DNA from: Tricholomella constricta
Taxonomy: Eukaryota > Basidiomycota > Agaricomycetes > Agaricales > Lyophyllaceae
Direction of reading: 5' to 3'
Length of the DNA: 64,000 nucleotides
NCBI GenBank assembly: GCA_013368375.1
Contig: JAACJP010000001.1
Coordinates: 2,046,001-2,110,000 of the forward strand
Shown: positions 46,001 to 56,759 of the stretch, in pieces
Layout of the letters: the number at the start of each line of letters is the position of its first letter
Numbering within the stretch: position 1 is the stretch's first letter
Notes under the pieces: model-generated
Databases searched by the model: none
Told to the model about the DNA's origin: nothing
Seen by the model: the letters and a program-made list of their open reading frames with translations, nothing else
Position numbers and translations under genes: made by a program

Positions 46001-46275
46001 AGTTGGACTCCGCCGTCAAACGCGCACTGACGACCTTCATCGATAGGACGATATAAGGATCACATGATACACGCGACCTAATTATTGTCGCCGCACGAAT
46101 TTCGGAGACCTTGAAGGCGGCGGCTTGTGCAGGGCACGGAGCGCCACGGAACCGTGGAATGATGGTATCACATTGTACATGATTCCTTTGTAAAGGTACA
46201 ATAGGTAGATATAGATTCTATCCAAGCAAAGAGGCTGGTCAATGGAGGGCTCGGCGTTTCGCAAAAAAGACGCAC

Positions 46276-47199
46276 CTATTCAGAATGTGCAGACCACAAT
46301 ATGGGATGAAAAAGGCAGGCATCTGTCATGCTTGACAGACCAGGTGAACAAGTGCAAGGTGCACCCCTTGAATTCAGACACGACCTACCCACAGCGGTCT
46401 TCGCCTGAGCTTTCATCGTGAAGTAGTCTTTGTGCAACCCGCACTCGCTTTTCTCCTTGCCAGCCCATCTCCCAGCCCTCTCGTCCTGGCCCTCAGCAAC
46501 TTTGACAGTGCTATGCCAATCACCCACGCTGCGGTAGCCTTGATCGAGCAATTTATTCCTGGGCACATTATTCTCTTTGATGTACCATTCCACGAGGTGA
46601 AAGTTCCATTCGAACAGCGGATTGAGCTTCAACAGGCCCGTCGAGTCGATCTCCAGAGGCTGCAGCGATGCCCGATCGCCACCTTGCGATGCTCGTCGGC
46701 CAGTGATGACAGCTTTGACGCCCAGTTCTTTGTACGCACGTCGAGCAGGGTCCACCTGCGGAACTCGGAATCAGCAGGATCGCTTAGATTGTGCATTGCT
46801 GGACCGCACCTTGACCACAAAGTCATATGTATCCTCGTCTGTCTCCCACAACTTTTCGCCATGCTTCTGCTCAAACTCCTTCACGTCGTTGCATCCGTCC
46901 GGTTTGTATACGTGGACCGGGACGCTGTATTTCGTCTTCACATCCTCGATTAGCTCGTATGTCTCGGGGAAGTGATAGAGTGTATCGAGGAAGATGAGAG
47001 GTGGCGGTGTCGTTGTGATTTTCGAAAGCATATCGATTGCAACGAGGCCAGTGAGTCCAAAGGCGGTCGTTTGGTGCAGGCCGGGCAGATGATCTAGTGA
47101 CCATTTGAGAATGTCTTCGGGGTTGAGGGTGCGGAGATGGGCGTTGATTTCATCGAGCTTTTCCTTCGATATAGGAAGATCAAGAGGGGTGACGGCCAT
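46276..47199 (-). CDS. MET16: 3'-phosphoadenylyl-sulfate (PAPS) reductase
   Basis: Reduces PAPS to sulfite in assimilatory sulfate reduction. Two exons meet at VVK|VDPARRAYKEL, with the intron near 46755-46809. The start chosen is MAVTPLDLPISKEKL. Family motifs are FGLTGLVAIDML, PPPLIFLDTLYHFPETYELI, VITGRRASQGGDRASLQPLE, and the C-terminal ECGLH motif (EKSECGLHKDYF) with the catalytic cysteine. About 289 residues; the last 45 after the ECGLH region are not conserved and could reflect a missed intron, since a GTAGGT donor follows the KAQAKTAVG block. A perfect Cbf1-type site lies about 115 bp upstream. Confidence 0.93.
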
Positions 47200-47309
47200 G
47201 GCTATCGAGGATGTTGAACGTTGAACTGCACGAAGGACATTTATACAGAAGACCGGCTTACAGACTCGATCGCTGAGCTGAGCAGCGGGAGCGGATAATT
47301 CTTGCTCAT

Positions 47310-47317
47310 CCACGTGA
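47310..47317 (-). promoter_or_regulatory. Cbf1/Met4-type CACGTG site upstream of PAPS reductase
   Basis: On the minus strand the sequence is ATCACGTG, a perfect match to the yeast RTCACRTG element that recruits Cbf1-Met28-Met4 at sulfur genes including MET16. It sits about 112-119 bp upstream of the ATG at 47199. Confidence 0.55.
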
Positions 47318-47482
47318 TAACAAAAGCGAAAATGTATTTATGACGTGCTCGCACGAATCCATTCTAGAGTGTAGTCATAAATATACAACATGAATGCACC
47401 GAGGCTACGTAATTAATAGGCTGTGTAGGTCGTAACATAACAAAGTCCGATCATCCTCCAACCTAACTGTCGGGGAAATCGT

Positions 47483-48442
47483 CTACGATGCCACGGCCGG
47501 GATGCGACGCGCTGGAGGCGTAACTTGTTCTTTGAGCGCCTGACGCTCAAGCTCCTGCTGCTCCACCTGAAACGCAGAGGTTAGGTCGGGTCTTGCGAAC
47601 AACATTGAACAACTTACCATAACTCTCCACGAATGATCCGTGTTGGGCTAGACCAAGATCAGCTGGGTTGTGTGCGAAGACCGGAAAAAAACCTACATGT
47701 TTCGCCGCCGCTTCCCTCTTGGAGTGGGTTAAAGCACCGGCCACGATAAGCAGACCGATAGTCAGACCCTGAGCCCACATACGCGCTTGGACGACCTGTG
47801 ATATAAACTGTTAAAAGACGAGCCAAAGAAGGGCACTCGCCGTACCTTCTGCGCAGTAGTTTGCAACCTTGAAACAAAGAAATGCGATGAGCGCACGATA
47901 CGGTCCAAAAAGTAGTAACCTACTTGTCGCGCGAAATCACGGCACCAGCAAATGCCAAACTCGATGCCCACCCGCCAAGGATGAGACTGTATTGGTGACG
48001 TTCGGACCAGTCCGCAATCTTGTCCCTCGTCGACATCTCCTCCCAACGAGCGTCCTCCTCCATCTGGCGTCCGTGCAAGAAACGCACACCTTCACCCTCC
48101 CTAAACGAGCCCGGGTCAGCAGCTGATTCCTTATATTGCGAGGCTGACGCACCATCTGGATTTGTCGTACTCGAGACCACGGCGTTCACCCTGGATAGAA
48201 AGGACCGGAGCAACGATGATGACTACGCCCAACGCTTTTAATGAGAGAGGGAGATTGCGGTAGCCGGCAAAACGGCGCTGAAGGTAGTAGGAGCCTCCGA
48301 GGGCAACGGCTGTGCCTCCAATGAAACCTTCAATTGCACCCTTGCGCGAGGCGGCGGCGTGGCCGGCAAGGTCTTCTTCAGAAGCGATCTAAAGGACAGT
48401 GAGTGGGGAAGGCCTGGGCGAGACTGAGACGCTGACCTTCAT
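47483..48442 (-). CDS. RCF2: Respiratory supercomplex factor RCF2 (HIG1 domain)
   Basis: Inner-mitochondrial-membrane protein that associates with cytochrome c oxidase and respiratory supercomplexes. The spliced N-terminus reads MKIASEEDLAGHAAASRKGA then IEGFIGGTAVALGGSYYLQ, matching the yeast Rcf2 MKI...AH...KGxIEG pattern. The first coding exon is only six bases (48437-48442, ATGAAG). Middle: RFLHGRQMEEDARWEEMSTR, ERHQYSLILGGWASSLAFAG. A 22-nt microexon (47846-47867) then gives LQTTAQK, followed by the HIG1 signature VVQARMWAQGLTIGLLIVAG. It ends RRIPAVAS at TAG 47483-47485. Four hydrophobic segments are present. Confidence 0.9.
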
Positions 48443-48742
48443 GATGGGGGAAGTGAATGTTTGAGATATTTCAGTCTGTTTCGACTTTCTTATATTGGAG
48501 ACCTTGGACTCATGGCATCATGGCCTGGACCGCAAAAAGTGGGGCATCGCGGAACACCAAGTGCACGGGACCTATATTCTGACAAAGCAGTCGCCCCGCG
48601 GCCGGTGCGCTCCTCCATGCTCCCCCGACTCTACCCGTTGTGCAAACATACTACTATTCATTGAAACAACCTCGGAACTGTGAACGTAGACTACCGAATG
48701 TACTGTAAATAAGAAAACACGACTGCTACCTATGAACCCTCT

Positions 48743-51700
48743 TTAGAAATGGTCCACTCTGAATGTCCATTTCCCGTCTGCAATGTCAAAGCTCTCGAAG
48801 TGGGTATTGGGGATCTTCTTCAGCCGCTTCAAATGCTTAACCGCACTCGGGTGCGATGCGTCCTTGATTGGCTCCCGACTCGACTTATCCACCGCCCAGC
48901 AGTTCAGTAACGTTATCCTGGCGGCGGCGTTGAGTCCCGACCCAGGCGGTGGTTTGTCGACCTCATCACTTTCTGGGTAGACACTGCATTCCTTCTCCTC
49001 GAACCGGATGACCTCACCGAGGAGCGCTCCAAGTTTCGGCAGCCCAGTCAAATCCACCGCCTCAAGAAAGTGAATTTCTCCGTACCCGACTCTGCCAACA
49101 ATGAGATCTTTGAAAGATGACAGCTGGTCGTACCCAGTCTGCTTGAGCGTCGCAAGGTCAGGCTTCACCCAGTAGTCGCCATCCTCAAGTTCAGCCGTTC
49201 CATGCACTTCATCTTCCGGAGGCTGTTGCGCAGTCGCCGTAAAACGGTTGGGTGTGCGTTGAGGTCGGGGAGCAGGGGTCGGTGAATCCGTCACCGCACT
49301 AGCCGGGTTCAACGCCGCCAGCGCATCTTTCTCGCGTGAAGCAACACTCAGCTTGGGGCTGAAGACGACTTTGCCGCCACGCAGCCCAGGAGAGCCGCCC
49401 GACTTGCTGAACAGCTCCGAAGGCTCGATCTTCTTGTCCAAGATGACCTTTTTTACGCTCTGCCTCGCACCGCTTCCAAGCGCGGGACTCGAGCTGCGGC
49501 TGAGGAGGAATGCGTCGGCGCTAGCCGATTTGTTATCGCTTACTCGGCTGAGCGATAGTGGATTCGATTTGCTCGACGTCAATGCCAAGCTAGCGGAGAA
49601 CGGGTTCGTGCCCGCAGGTGTCAACGCCGATGTCGATGCAGCAAACCCTCGTAGCCTTGAATTTGCGGGAGTGTAGCCAAGGCGGGGGACTGGCGATCGG
49701 GTGGGGATATCGACGAAAAAGCCAGCTTTCTTCTTCTGCTGGGAGCTCTCGAGATTGACCAGACGTGGACCGGGAGGAAGCATGTCGAAGATGGGTAAAT
49801 CTGCGCCGATAGGTTGTGATATTGATGCTGTGAGGGAACCCTGCGCACCAGGGGCATTTGCAGATGCATTGAATAAACCGCCGGTTTGATTGGTTGAACC
49901 AAAGAGGCTGCCGCCAGCCGAAGGGGTAGTTCCCATGGTGGGAGCTGCAAGTTTATTCCCAAACAGGCCTCCCCCGAGAGTCGATTGGTTGGCAGGCTGT
50001 CCCAGGGTATTTCCAAAGAGGCTTGGCTGTTGAGTATTGGTCGTAGACTGCTGCCCGAAACCTCCTCCAAACAGACCGCCCCCTGCAGGTGCTGCTGGCT
50101 TTGTGCCAAAAAGACCACCTCCGCCAAAGGCCCCAGCCTGAGCCGGTTGTTGTTGTTGCTGTTGTTGTTGCTGCTGGGTGTTGCTGCCAAACAGGCCTCC
50201 GCCTCCAAAGAGTCCTGTCCCACCGGCTTGGCCGCCACCGAAGACTGGTGTGAAGGTCAGTCCATGAATTCGGAACGCGTGCCGCGTGTGTCAAAAGTAA
50301 CTTACGGCCAGTTGTAGCAGGTTGTTGTTGCTGCTGTTGTTGTGGTTGTTGCTGTTGGGCGGTGTTGCCAAAAAGACCACCACCTCCGAATAAAGATGGT
50401 TGTTGGGCTTGAGGTTGCTGTTGCTGTTGAGTCGCTCCGAATGCACCGAAACCACCGGTTGTTGGCTGAGTAGCCACTGGCTGAGTACTGCCAAATATCG
50501 ACTTATTGGCGGTGTTACCTGTTAAATTAAACATGTCAAGCTAGAATGGACACTCGTTTGTAACACTATACTCACCGAATGCACCAAAGCCCGTAGTAGC
50601 TGGTGCCGCTGTGGTGGAACCGAACAAACCGCCAGTAGGTTGTTGCTGCTGAGGTTGTTGCTGATTCTGCTGCCCGAATGCTCCTCCACCAAAAGCATTC
50701 GTGGTTGCCCCTGCACATCAGTTAATTTTGAGAAAATAAAAGGCGGAACAATGACACTACCTCCACCACCAAAGGCAGAGAATGCTGGTTTGGGTGCAGT
50801 ACTGCCGAATGCCCCACCACTGCCACCAAAGAGTCCCCCAGCCTGCTGTTGTTGAGGTTGTTGAGCCGGTGCTCCGAATGCACCAAACCCTTGCGTCTGT
50901 TGTGGCTGCTGCTGCTGCTGTTGGGTTTGACCAAACGCACCACCACCGCCAAATAACCCAGTCGATGCAGGAGTTGTCGTGTTTGTGGTGGCAGCTGGCG
51001 TGCCAAATGCACCGAACCCTCCCGTATTAGTTGTTCCGGCGCCGAATGCCGATGGCTGTGGATTCTGCTGAGCAGGTTGCGCACCAAACATACCGGTGGC
51101 TGCAGGCTGGGCAGCACCAAATGCTCCACCTCCGAACGTGCTAGCAGTTTTACGCCCTTGTGCGTAATCCTGTAATCGGATTTCCTAAAAAGTGGTCATC
51201 AATACAAAGCACTAGAAACATGAGATTAAGAGTTCGAGACGCACTTCGTGGGACGTGTTCCAATACGCAGGAATGCAAGAGATAGCTTGATACTGGAGAG
51301 TGATACTGGAGTTGGCTGCGTCTTTTTCAGTGTGCACTGCATATGGTGGATTTGACGATCCAGTGGTTACAGGTGGTGGGGCGACACCTTGTGCGCCTCC
51401 TATAGGTTCCCTCGATAAGTATTGTGAAGGGGTCCCAGCAGTATTCACGTACCTGTTGCGGTGGCCCCAAATGCAGTTGCTGGCTTGTTCGCCCCGAAAA
51501 GCCCACCCCCGCCGCCGAATGCGCTCGTTGTAGTTGTCGTGGCGGGCTGTCCAAACAGGCCTGTCCCAGAACCACTCGCTGTGTTTGTGCTTTGGCCGAA
51601 CGTGCCGCCTCCGCTTCCAAATGCGCCTCCTCCGCCTCCAAACGCGCCAAAGCCTGTGGTAGGTTTTGCGGCACCAAACATAGGGTTTGCAGCGTTGCTC

Positions 51701-52064
51701 TGAGAAGTGTTGGCTCCACCAAACGCGCCTTTGATACACACACCTTAGTAGAGGAAATCACTAACAAGGAAAAAATAAACAATGCGCACCAAAGCCTGTT
51801 GTTCCCGTGTTCGTGGTTCCTCCTAGGTTTCCAAACATGGGGTTGGCCTGAGGTTGCTGTGCTGGTTGGTTTTGACCAAAGGCGCCAGTACCTGTGGAAC
51901 CGAAGGCTCCCTAAGAGTCGGACATTGCGTGGTGTGACTGATGAATTTGACTCACCAGAGGTGCCGAAGCCAGTAGGCTGTCCAAATGCTCCGGCCGGTT
52001 GCTGTTGCTGCTGCTGATTTTGTTGGGGGGTCGCCCAGGAAGATGTAACGTTACTTCCAAACAT
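48743..52064 (-). CDS. NUP98: GLFG nucleoporin NUP98/NUP116 homologue ending at the autoprocessing site
   Basis: Central-channel nucleoporin. From MFGSNVTSSWATPQQNQQQQ the N-terminus is GLFG/FG repeats rich in Gln. A GLEBS motif for Gle2/Rae1 binding is spliced together: YQAISCIPAYWNTSHEEIRL then QDYAQGRK. More GLFG repeats follow (GGGLFG, TGLFGG, SLFGNT). The C-terminal autoproteolytic domain (Nucleoporin2) starts near VHGTAELEDGDYWVKPDLAT and continues with RVGYGEIHFLEAVDLTG and RITLLNCWAVDKSSREPIKD. The protein ends GKWTFRVDHF-stop. In Nup98 autoproteolysis occurs after HF, so this gene encodes the processed form directly and lacks any NUP96 part. Several introns interrupt the FG region; repeats make exact exon limits uncertain. 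It is head-to-head with RPA135. Confidence 0.9.
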
Positions 52065-52280
52065 CGCGGAGGGAGAGAGAAGAGTCGAGTTGGCCAGACA
52101 CCGAAGCTGGCCTTATCGTTGACCAAAACGCGAACTTTCGCAAGTCTTTCAAGCTCCGGTGCCCACGATCCCGTGATTTCCATGTGCTATTAGCTTCCGC
52201 TCACGTGCGGATTTTTTCGAATTCGCTCCGAGCGACCGCTGATACTAACACTTGAGAAAGTTTTAGGCTCGATTTCCAGC
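52065..52280. promoter_or_regulatory. Bidirectional promoter between NUP98 and RPA135
   Basis: Only 216 bp between divergent ATGs. It contains TCACGTG at 52201-52207, an E-box that could serve both genes. Confidence 0.5.
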
Positions 52281-55200
52281 ATGCCCGATGGCTCGGCACG
52301 GACGTCGAGAATCCCTACATTCCACACGTTGGCTCGTGAAAAAGCTTTCAGCAACCCTCCCTCGGTTGGCTCGACCTACAGCATTCTGAACGAGTTTGTT
52401 GCGCCGCATATCGAGTCGTTCAATGCACTATTCGATGATTCTGGCTTACCATCTGGTGATGGTGACGGGCGTGGACTACTGTCGCTCGCGCTGAAGGATA
52501 TCGGCGAGCGGGTTGTGTTTGATGGGACCGGGCAGCCTAATTCCGAAACTGGAACAAGTGGATGGGGGAATCGAATGAGAAGTGAGTTGTTAAATCATTT
52601 GACGTATAAGATTCCCGTTCTCATCACTTGTTCAGTATGGATCGAGCAAGTCACTATTGCACGGCCCATGGTTCCTGACAGGGACCGTGAAGCTCACGAA
52701 AGACGAGTATTTCCTTCGGAGGTACGTGTTGGCCCTCGAACACAGTTAAATATACCTTACGAGATGAATCAAGGCTCGGGAGCGACTCACATCCTACCGC
52801 GGACGCATGAATATCAAACTCTGCTGGACGGATACCCAAGGCCAAACACATGAAATGCTTAAAGACTGTGGACTGGTTCCCATCATGGTTCGGGTACGTT
52901 CAGAGTCTCCCATCTTCTCGATGAAGAATTCTGACCCTTTAAAGTCTGCTCGATGCAATATCCGCAATATGTCCTCAGCCGAGCTTGTTCGCCACCACGA
53001 GGAACCAGAAGAATTCGGCGGTTACTTCGTTATCAATGGAAACGAGCGTCTCATTCGATACCTAATTCTCCCCCGCCGCAATCATGTCATTTCCCTTATC
53101 CGCCCGACATTTACGAACCGCGGCCCTTCTTACACACCCTACGCTGTTCAAATTCGCTGCGTCCGCCCTGACCAAACCAGCGTCACCAATAATCTCCACT
53201 ACCTTTCGAACGGAAGTGCCATGTTACGGTTCAGTTTACGAAAGCAAGAATACGTTATTCCGATCATGCTTGTGCTCAAAGCTCTTGTTGGGGCCTCGGA
53301 TCGAGAGATTTTTGAGGGTATTATGATGCAAGACTACGAAAACACATTCTTGACAGATCGTGTTGAACTTCTGTTACGAAGTTTCAAGATGTTCACAATG
53401 CACACCGGGGAGCAATGCTTGGAATACCTCGGCGACAGATTCCGCGTCCTACTGAACATGCCAGAAGACTGGACAAACGCTGCGTTGGGTGCTTATCTGA
53501 TCCAGAAAATGATCCTTGTTCATTTGGATTCGCCGCGCGACAAATTTCGTATGCTCCTGTGAGTTCTAAGCATGATTTCCGTGATCGTCTCTGACGTATC
53601 TCAGTTTTATGCTTCGAAAACTATACGCAGTCGTTGCATCCGAATGCTGCGCAGATAACCCTGATTCGCCTCAGCACCAAGAAGTTCTGCTCCCAGGAAG
53701 CTTATACGGGATGATTATCAAGGAGCGCATGGACGAGATCCTGAATAACATTCGCTTAAATATCAGGACTGACGTGCGGAACGGTGCTGCAGTTGACTTC
53801 AATGACAGTAAGTTTCTCCATTCCCTTACCACTCGTCGGTTCCTTTATTTTTCGCAGAACGGTACTTCCAAAAGGCCACTTCACGGGTAAATTTCGACAT
53901 CGGTAGTAAATTGGCGAACTTCCTAGCGACTGGAAATCTTGTGTCTCCCACCGGACTTGACCTCCAACAAGCATCTGGGTTCACGATCGTCGCCGAAAAA
54001 CTGAATTGGCAACGTTATATCAGTCATTTTAGATGTATACATCGCGGCGCCTTCTTCGCGGAGCTCAAAACAACCACTGTCCGAAAATTGCTACCGGAAG
54101 CGTGGGGTAAGTTGTTCCACCCTGGCTCTTACTTATTCCTCTCATATTCTCGGCGACAGGTTTCCTTTGCCCTGTCCATACACCAGATGGCTCGCCGTGT
54201 GGTTTGCTCAATCATTTGTCAAGAGCCTGCCGGATCATCACCGCTCCACTCACCGTTGCCCACATCCCCGCCCTACTTGCAGCTCATGGCATGACACAGG
54301 CTTTCGCTCCATCAATAGATGGCCGAAAGAGCTTTTGTGTCCAGCTCGATGGTCGCGTCATCGGGTGGGCTCCGCCGACCCTAGCAGCGCAACTGGCCAC
54401 CAATCTTCGGATCTGGAAAACTGAGGGAAAACACGAAGTTCCACTCGACCTCGAGATCGGACTTGTACCTGAATCTAAAGGTGGACAATATCATGGACTC
54501 TTCCTTTTCTCATCAAGATCAAGGATGATGCGCCCCGTCAAGTACCTGTTGAACGGCCGTGATGACCAAGTTGGTTCATTCGAACAGGTGTACATGAACA
54601 TTGCCTGCACTCCGGAGGAAATTGAGCCTGAGGCATCCACGCATGTTGAACATGACCCTACAAATTTCCTTTCAATCCTCGCGAACCTTACGCCCTTCTC
54701 CGACTTCAATCAGGTGAGAAACATTTTGGCGTCCTAATTTCATGACGCCGTATTGACCTTTCTATCTCCTTCAGAGCCCGCGAAACATCTATCAGTGTCA
54801 GGTACGTTGATGTCGCTTCTCTCCGGCCGTCCATCTTTCAAACAATACTCAGATGGGTAAACAAACCATGGGTACTCCATCAACGGCCCTTAAACATAGA
54901 ACGGACAACAAGCTCTATCGTCTACAGAGCGGGCAGAGCCCCGTCGTTCGCCCTGCGTTGCACAACACATATGCGATGGATGCCTTCCCTAACGGCACAA
55001 ATGCCATCGTCGCCGTCATTTCATACACGGGATATGACATGGAAGATGCCATGATCCTGAACAAGTCCGCCCACGAGCGAGGGTTCACATACGGCACCAT
55101 CTACAAATCAGAAATCATCGATTTAAAAGACGCTCGCGGTGCTTCCAAATCAAGCACTGCACCTACGTTGCACTTCGGCTTTGGAAGAGACATCAAACTG

Positions 55201-56547
55201 GAGGGCGACAAAGCTCATCCTTGTTGCGAACTCATTGATCTTGATGGTCTGCCATTCATCGGTTCGCAAATGATCTCTGGGGATCCGTTGGCCGCGTACA
55301 TCAACGACACCACTGGCCGCACAAGCTTCATCAAATACAAAGGTGATGAGATGGCCTATGTAGACGAAGTGCGCCTCCTCGGTGCGTTCATTGAAATCAA
55401 CCTCTTGACGATGTCATTGACAGTGTTCATAGGGAGCGATGCTGGTGATGTTGAACTCCAAAAAATTCAAGTCACGCTCAGGATAACGCGTTCGCCCGTC
55501 ATCGGCGACAAGTACTCGTCGCGTCACGGGCAAAAGGGTGTTTGCTCACAAAAATGGCCCGCGGTCGATATGCCTTTCAGCGAGAGCGGAATGCAGCCAG
55601 ACATTATAATTAACCCTCACGCATTTCCCAGTCGTATGACCATCGGTATGTTAGTCGAGAGCATGGCCGGCAAGGCAGGAGCGATGCACGGTCTCGCACA
55701 GGATGCCACGCCTTTCAAGTGAGTCTGTATTTACGTCGCGCTCAACCTCGATCATTCAACTGTCATCAGGTTCTCGGAGAAAGACACAGCGATTGATTAT
55801 TTCGGGGAGCAACTGCTGGCAGCCGGCTACAACTACTACGGAAATGAGCCTATGTACTCCGGGATCACAGGCCAAGAGTTCGCCGCGGACATCTATCTTG
55901 GTGTTGTTTACTACCAGCGCCTGAGGCACATGGTGTTGGATAAGTTCCAAGTTCGTACGACAGGCCCAGTTGATCCCATTACACGACAGCCTGTGAAGGT
56001 GAGTTATTTTTGTCATGTCTCTGTATCACCGTCATGGCACACAAACGGCTGACTGTTTCCTGTACGATAGGGTCGAAAACGGGCCGGAGGCATACGTTTT
56101 GGTGAAATGGAGCGTGATGCCCTCATCGCACATGGTACATCGTTCTTACTGCAGGATAGGTTGATGAACTGCTCCGATTACTCAACTGCCTGGGTTTGTC
56201 GCACATGCGGAAGCCTGATTTCTTTGGGCTACGAGGATATCAGTCTAGGTGAAATGGCTGTTGGGGCGTCAGGCTCCATAAAACCGACTGGACCTGGGGG
56301 CGAGTATTGCAGGACGTGTCGCGCAGCTGCGGAAGAGGAGGAAGAAAGAGAGCGACAAGCGTTGGCGACTGGACAGCACCTGCAAAGACTACGAGCCGAT
56401 GTTCGTGTTGCGATATCGTCTCAGAACGTATTAGGAAGAGCATCGAAGGGAGGGGACCTGGACGTCGTTGCTGTGCCATACGTCTTCCGCTATCTTTGCG
56501 CGGAATTGGCATCGATGGGCATCGCAGTATCTCTGGAGGTTCGATGA
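52281..56547 (+). CDS. RPA135: DNA-directed RNA polymerase I second-largest subunit (RPA135/RPA2)
   Basis: Beta-like core subunit of RNA polymerase I. The protein starts [20 protein letters not shown]. Conserved blocks in order: [40 protein letters not shown] with [120 protein letters not shown], and the C-terminal zinc site [10 protein letters not shown] ... CRTCR. Wording such as [13 protein letters not shown] and the long loop between zinc ligands fits Pol I rather than Pol II or III. Exon 54775-54801 is only 27 nt. An intron of 51 nt after DEVRLLG is stop-free and in phase, so an unspliced model would add 17 spurious residues. Roughly ten to twelve introns in all. Confidence 0.94.
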
Positions 56548-56759
56548 ACAAAAGTACTCTACGATCTTGTCGTATTTACAATGAGACTAATTTCCGTCAT
56601 GATATAAACATTATCCACCACAGCTAGAAAACACCGGAGCATAAGACGACGGGGGTAATGTAATGTGGTATTCGAAGATTTAAGTATGAGTAAAATGATA
56701 GAACTGGGATCCGAAAAAAGGAAGAACCGCAATAAGATATGCACAACAAGAGACCCGAA
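56548..56759. terminator. Convergent 3' ends of RPA135 and the histone-fold-like gene
   Basis: Only 212 bp separate two convergent stop codons, so both transcripts must end or overlap here. I see AATAAG-like strings but no clear terminator. Confidence 0.4.
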
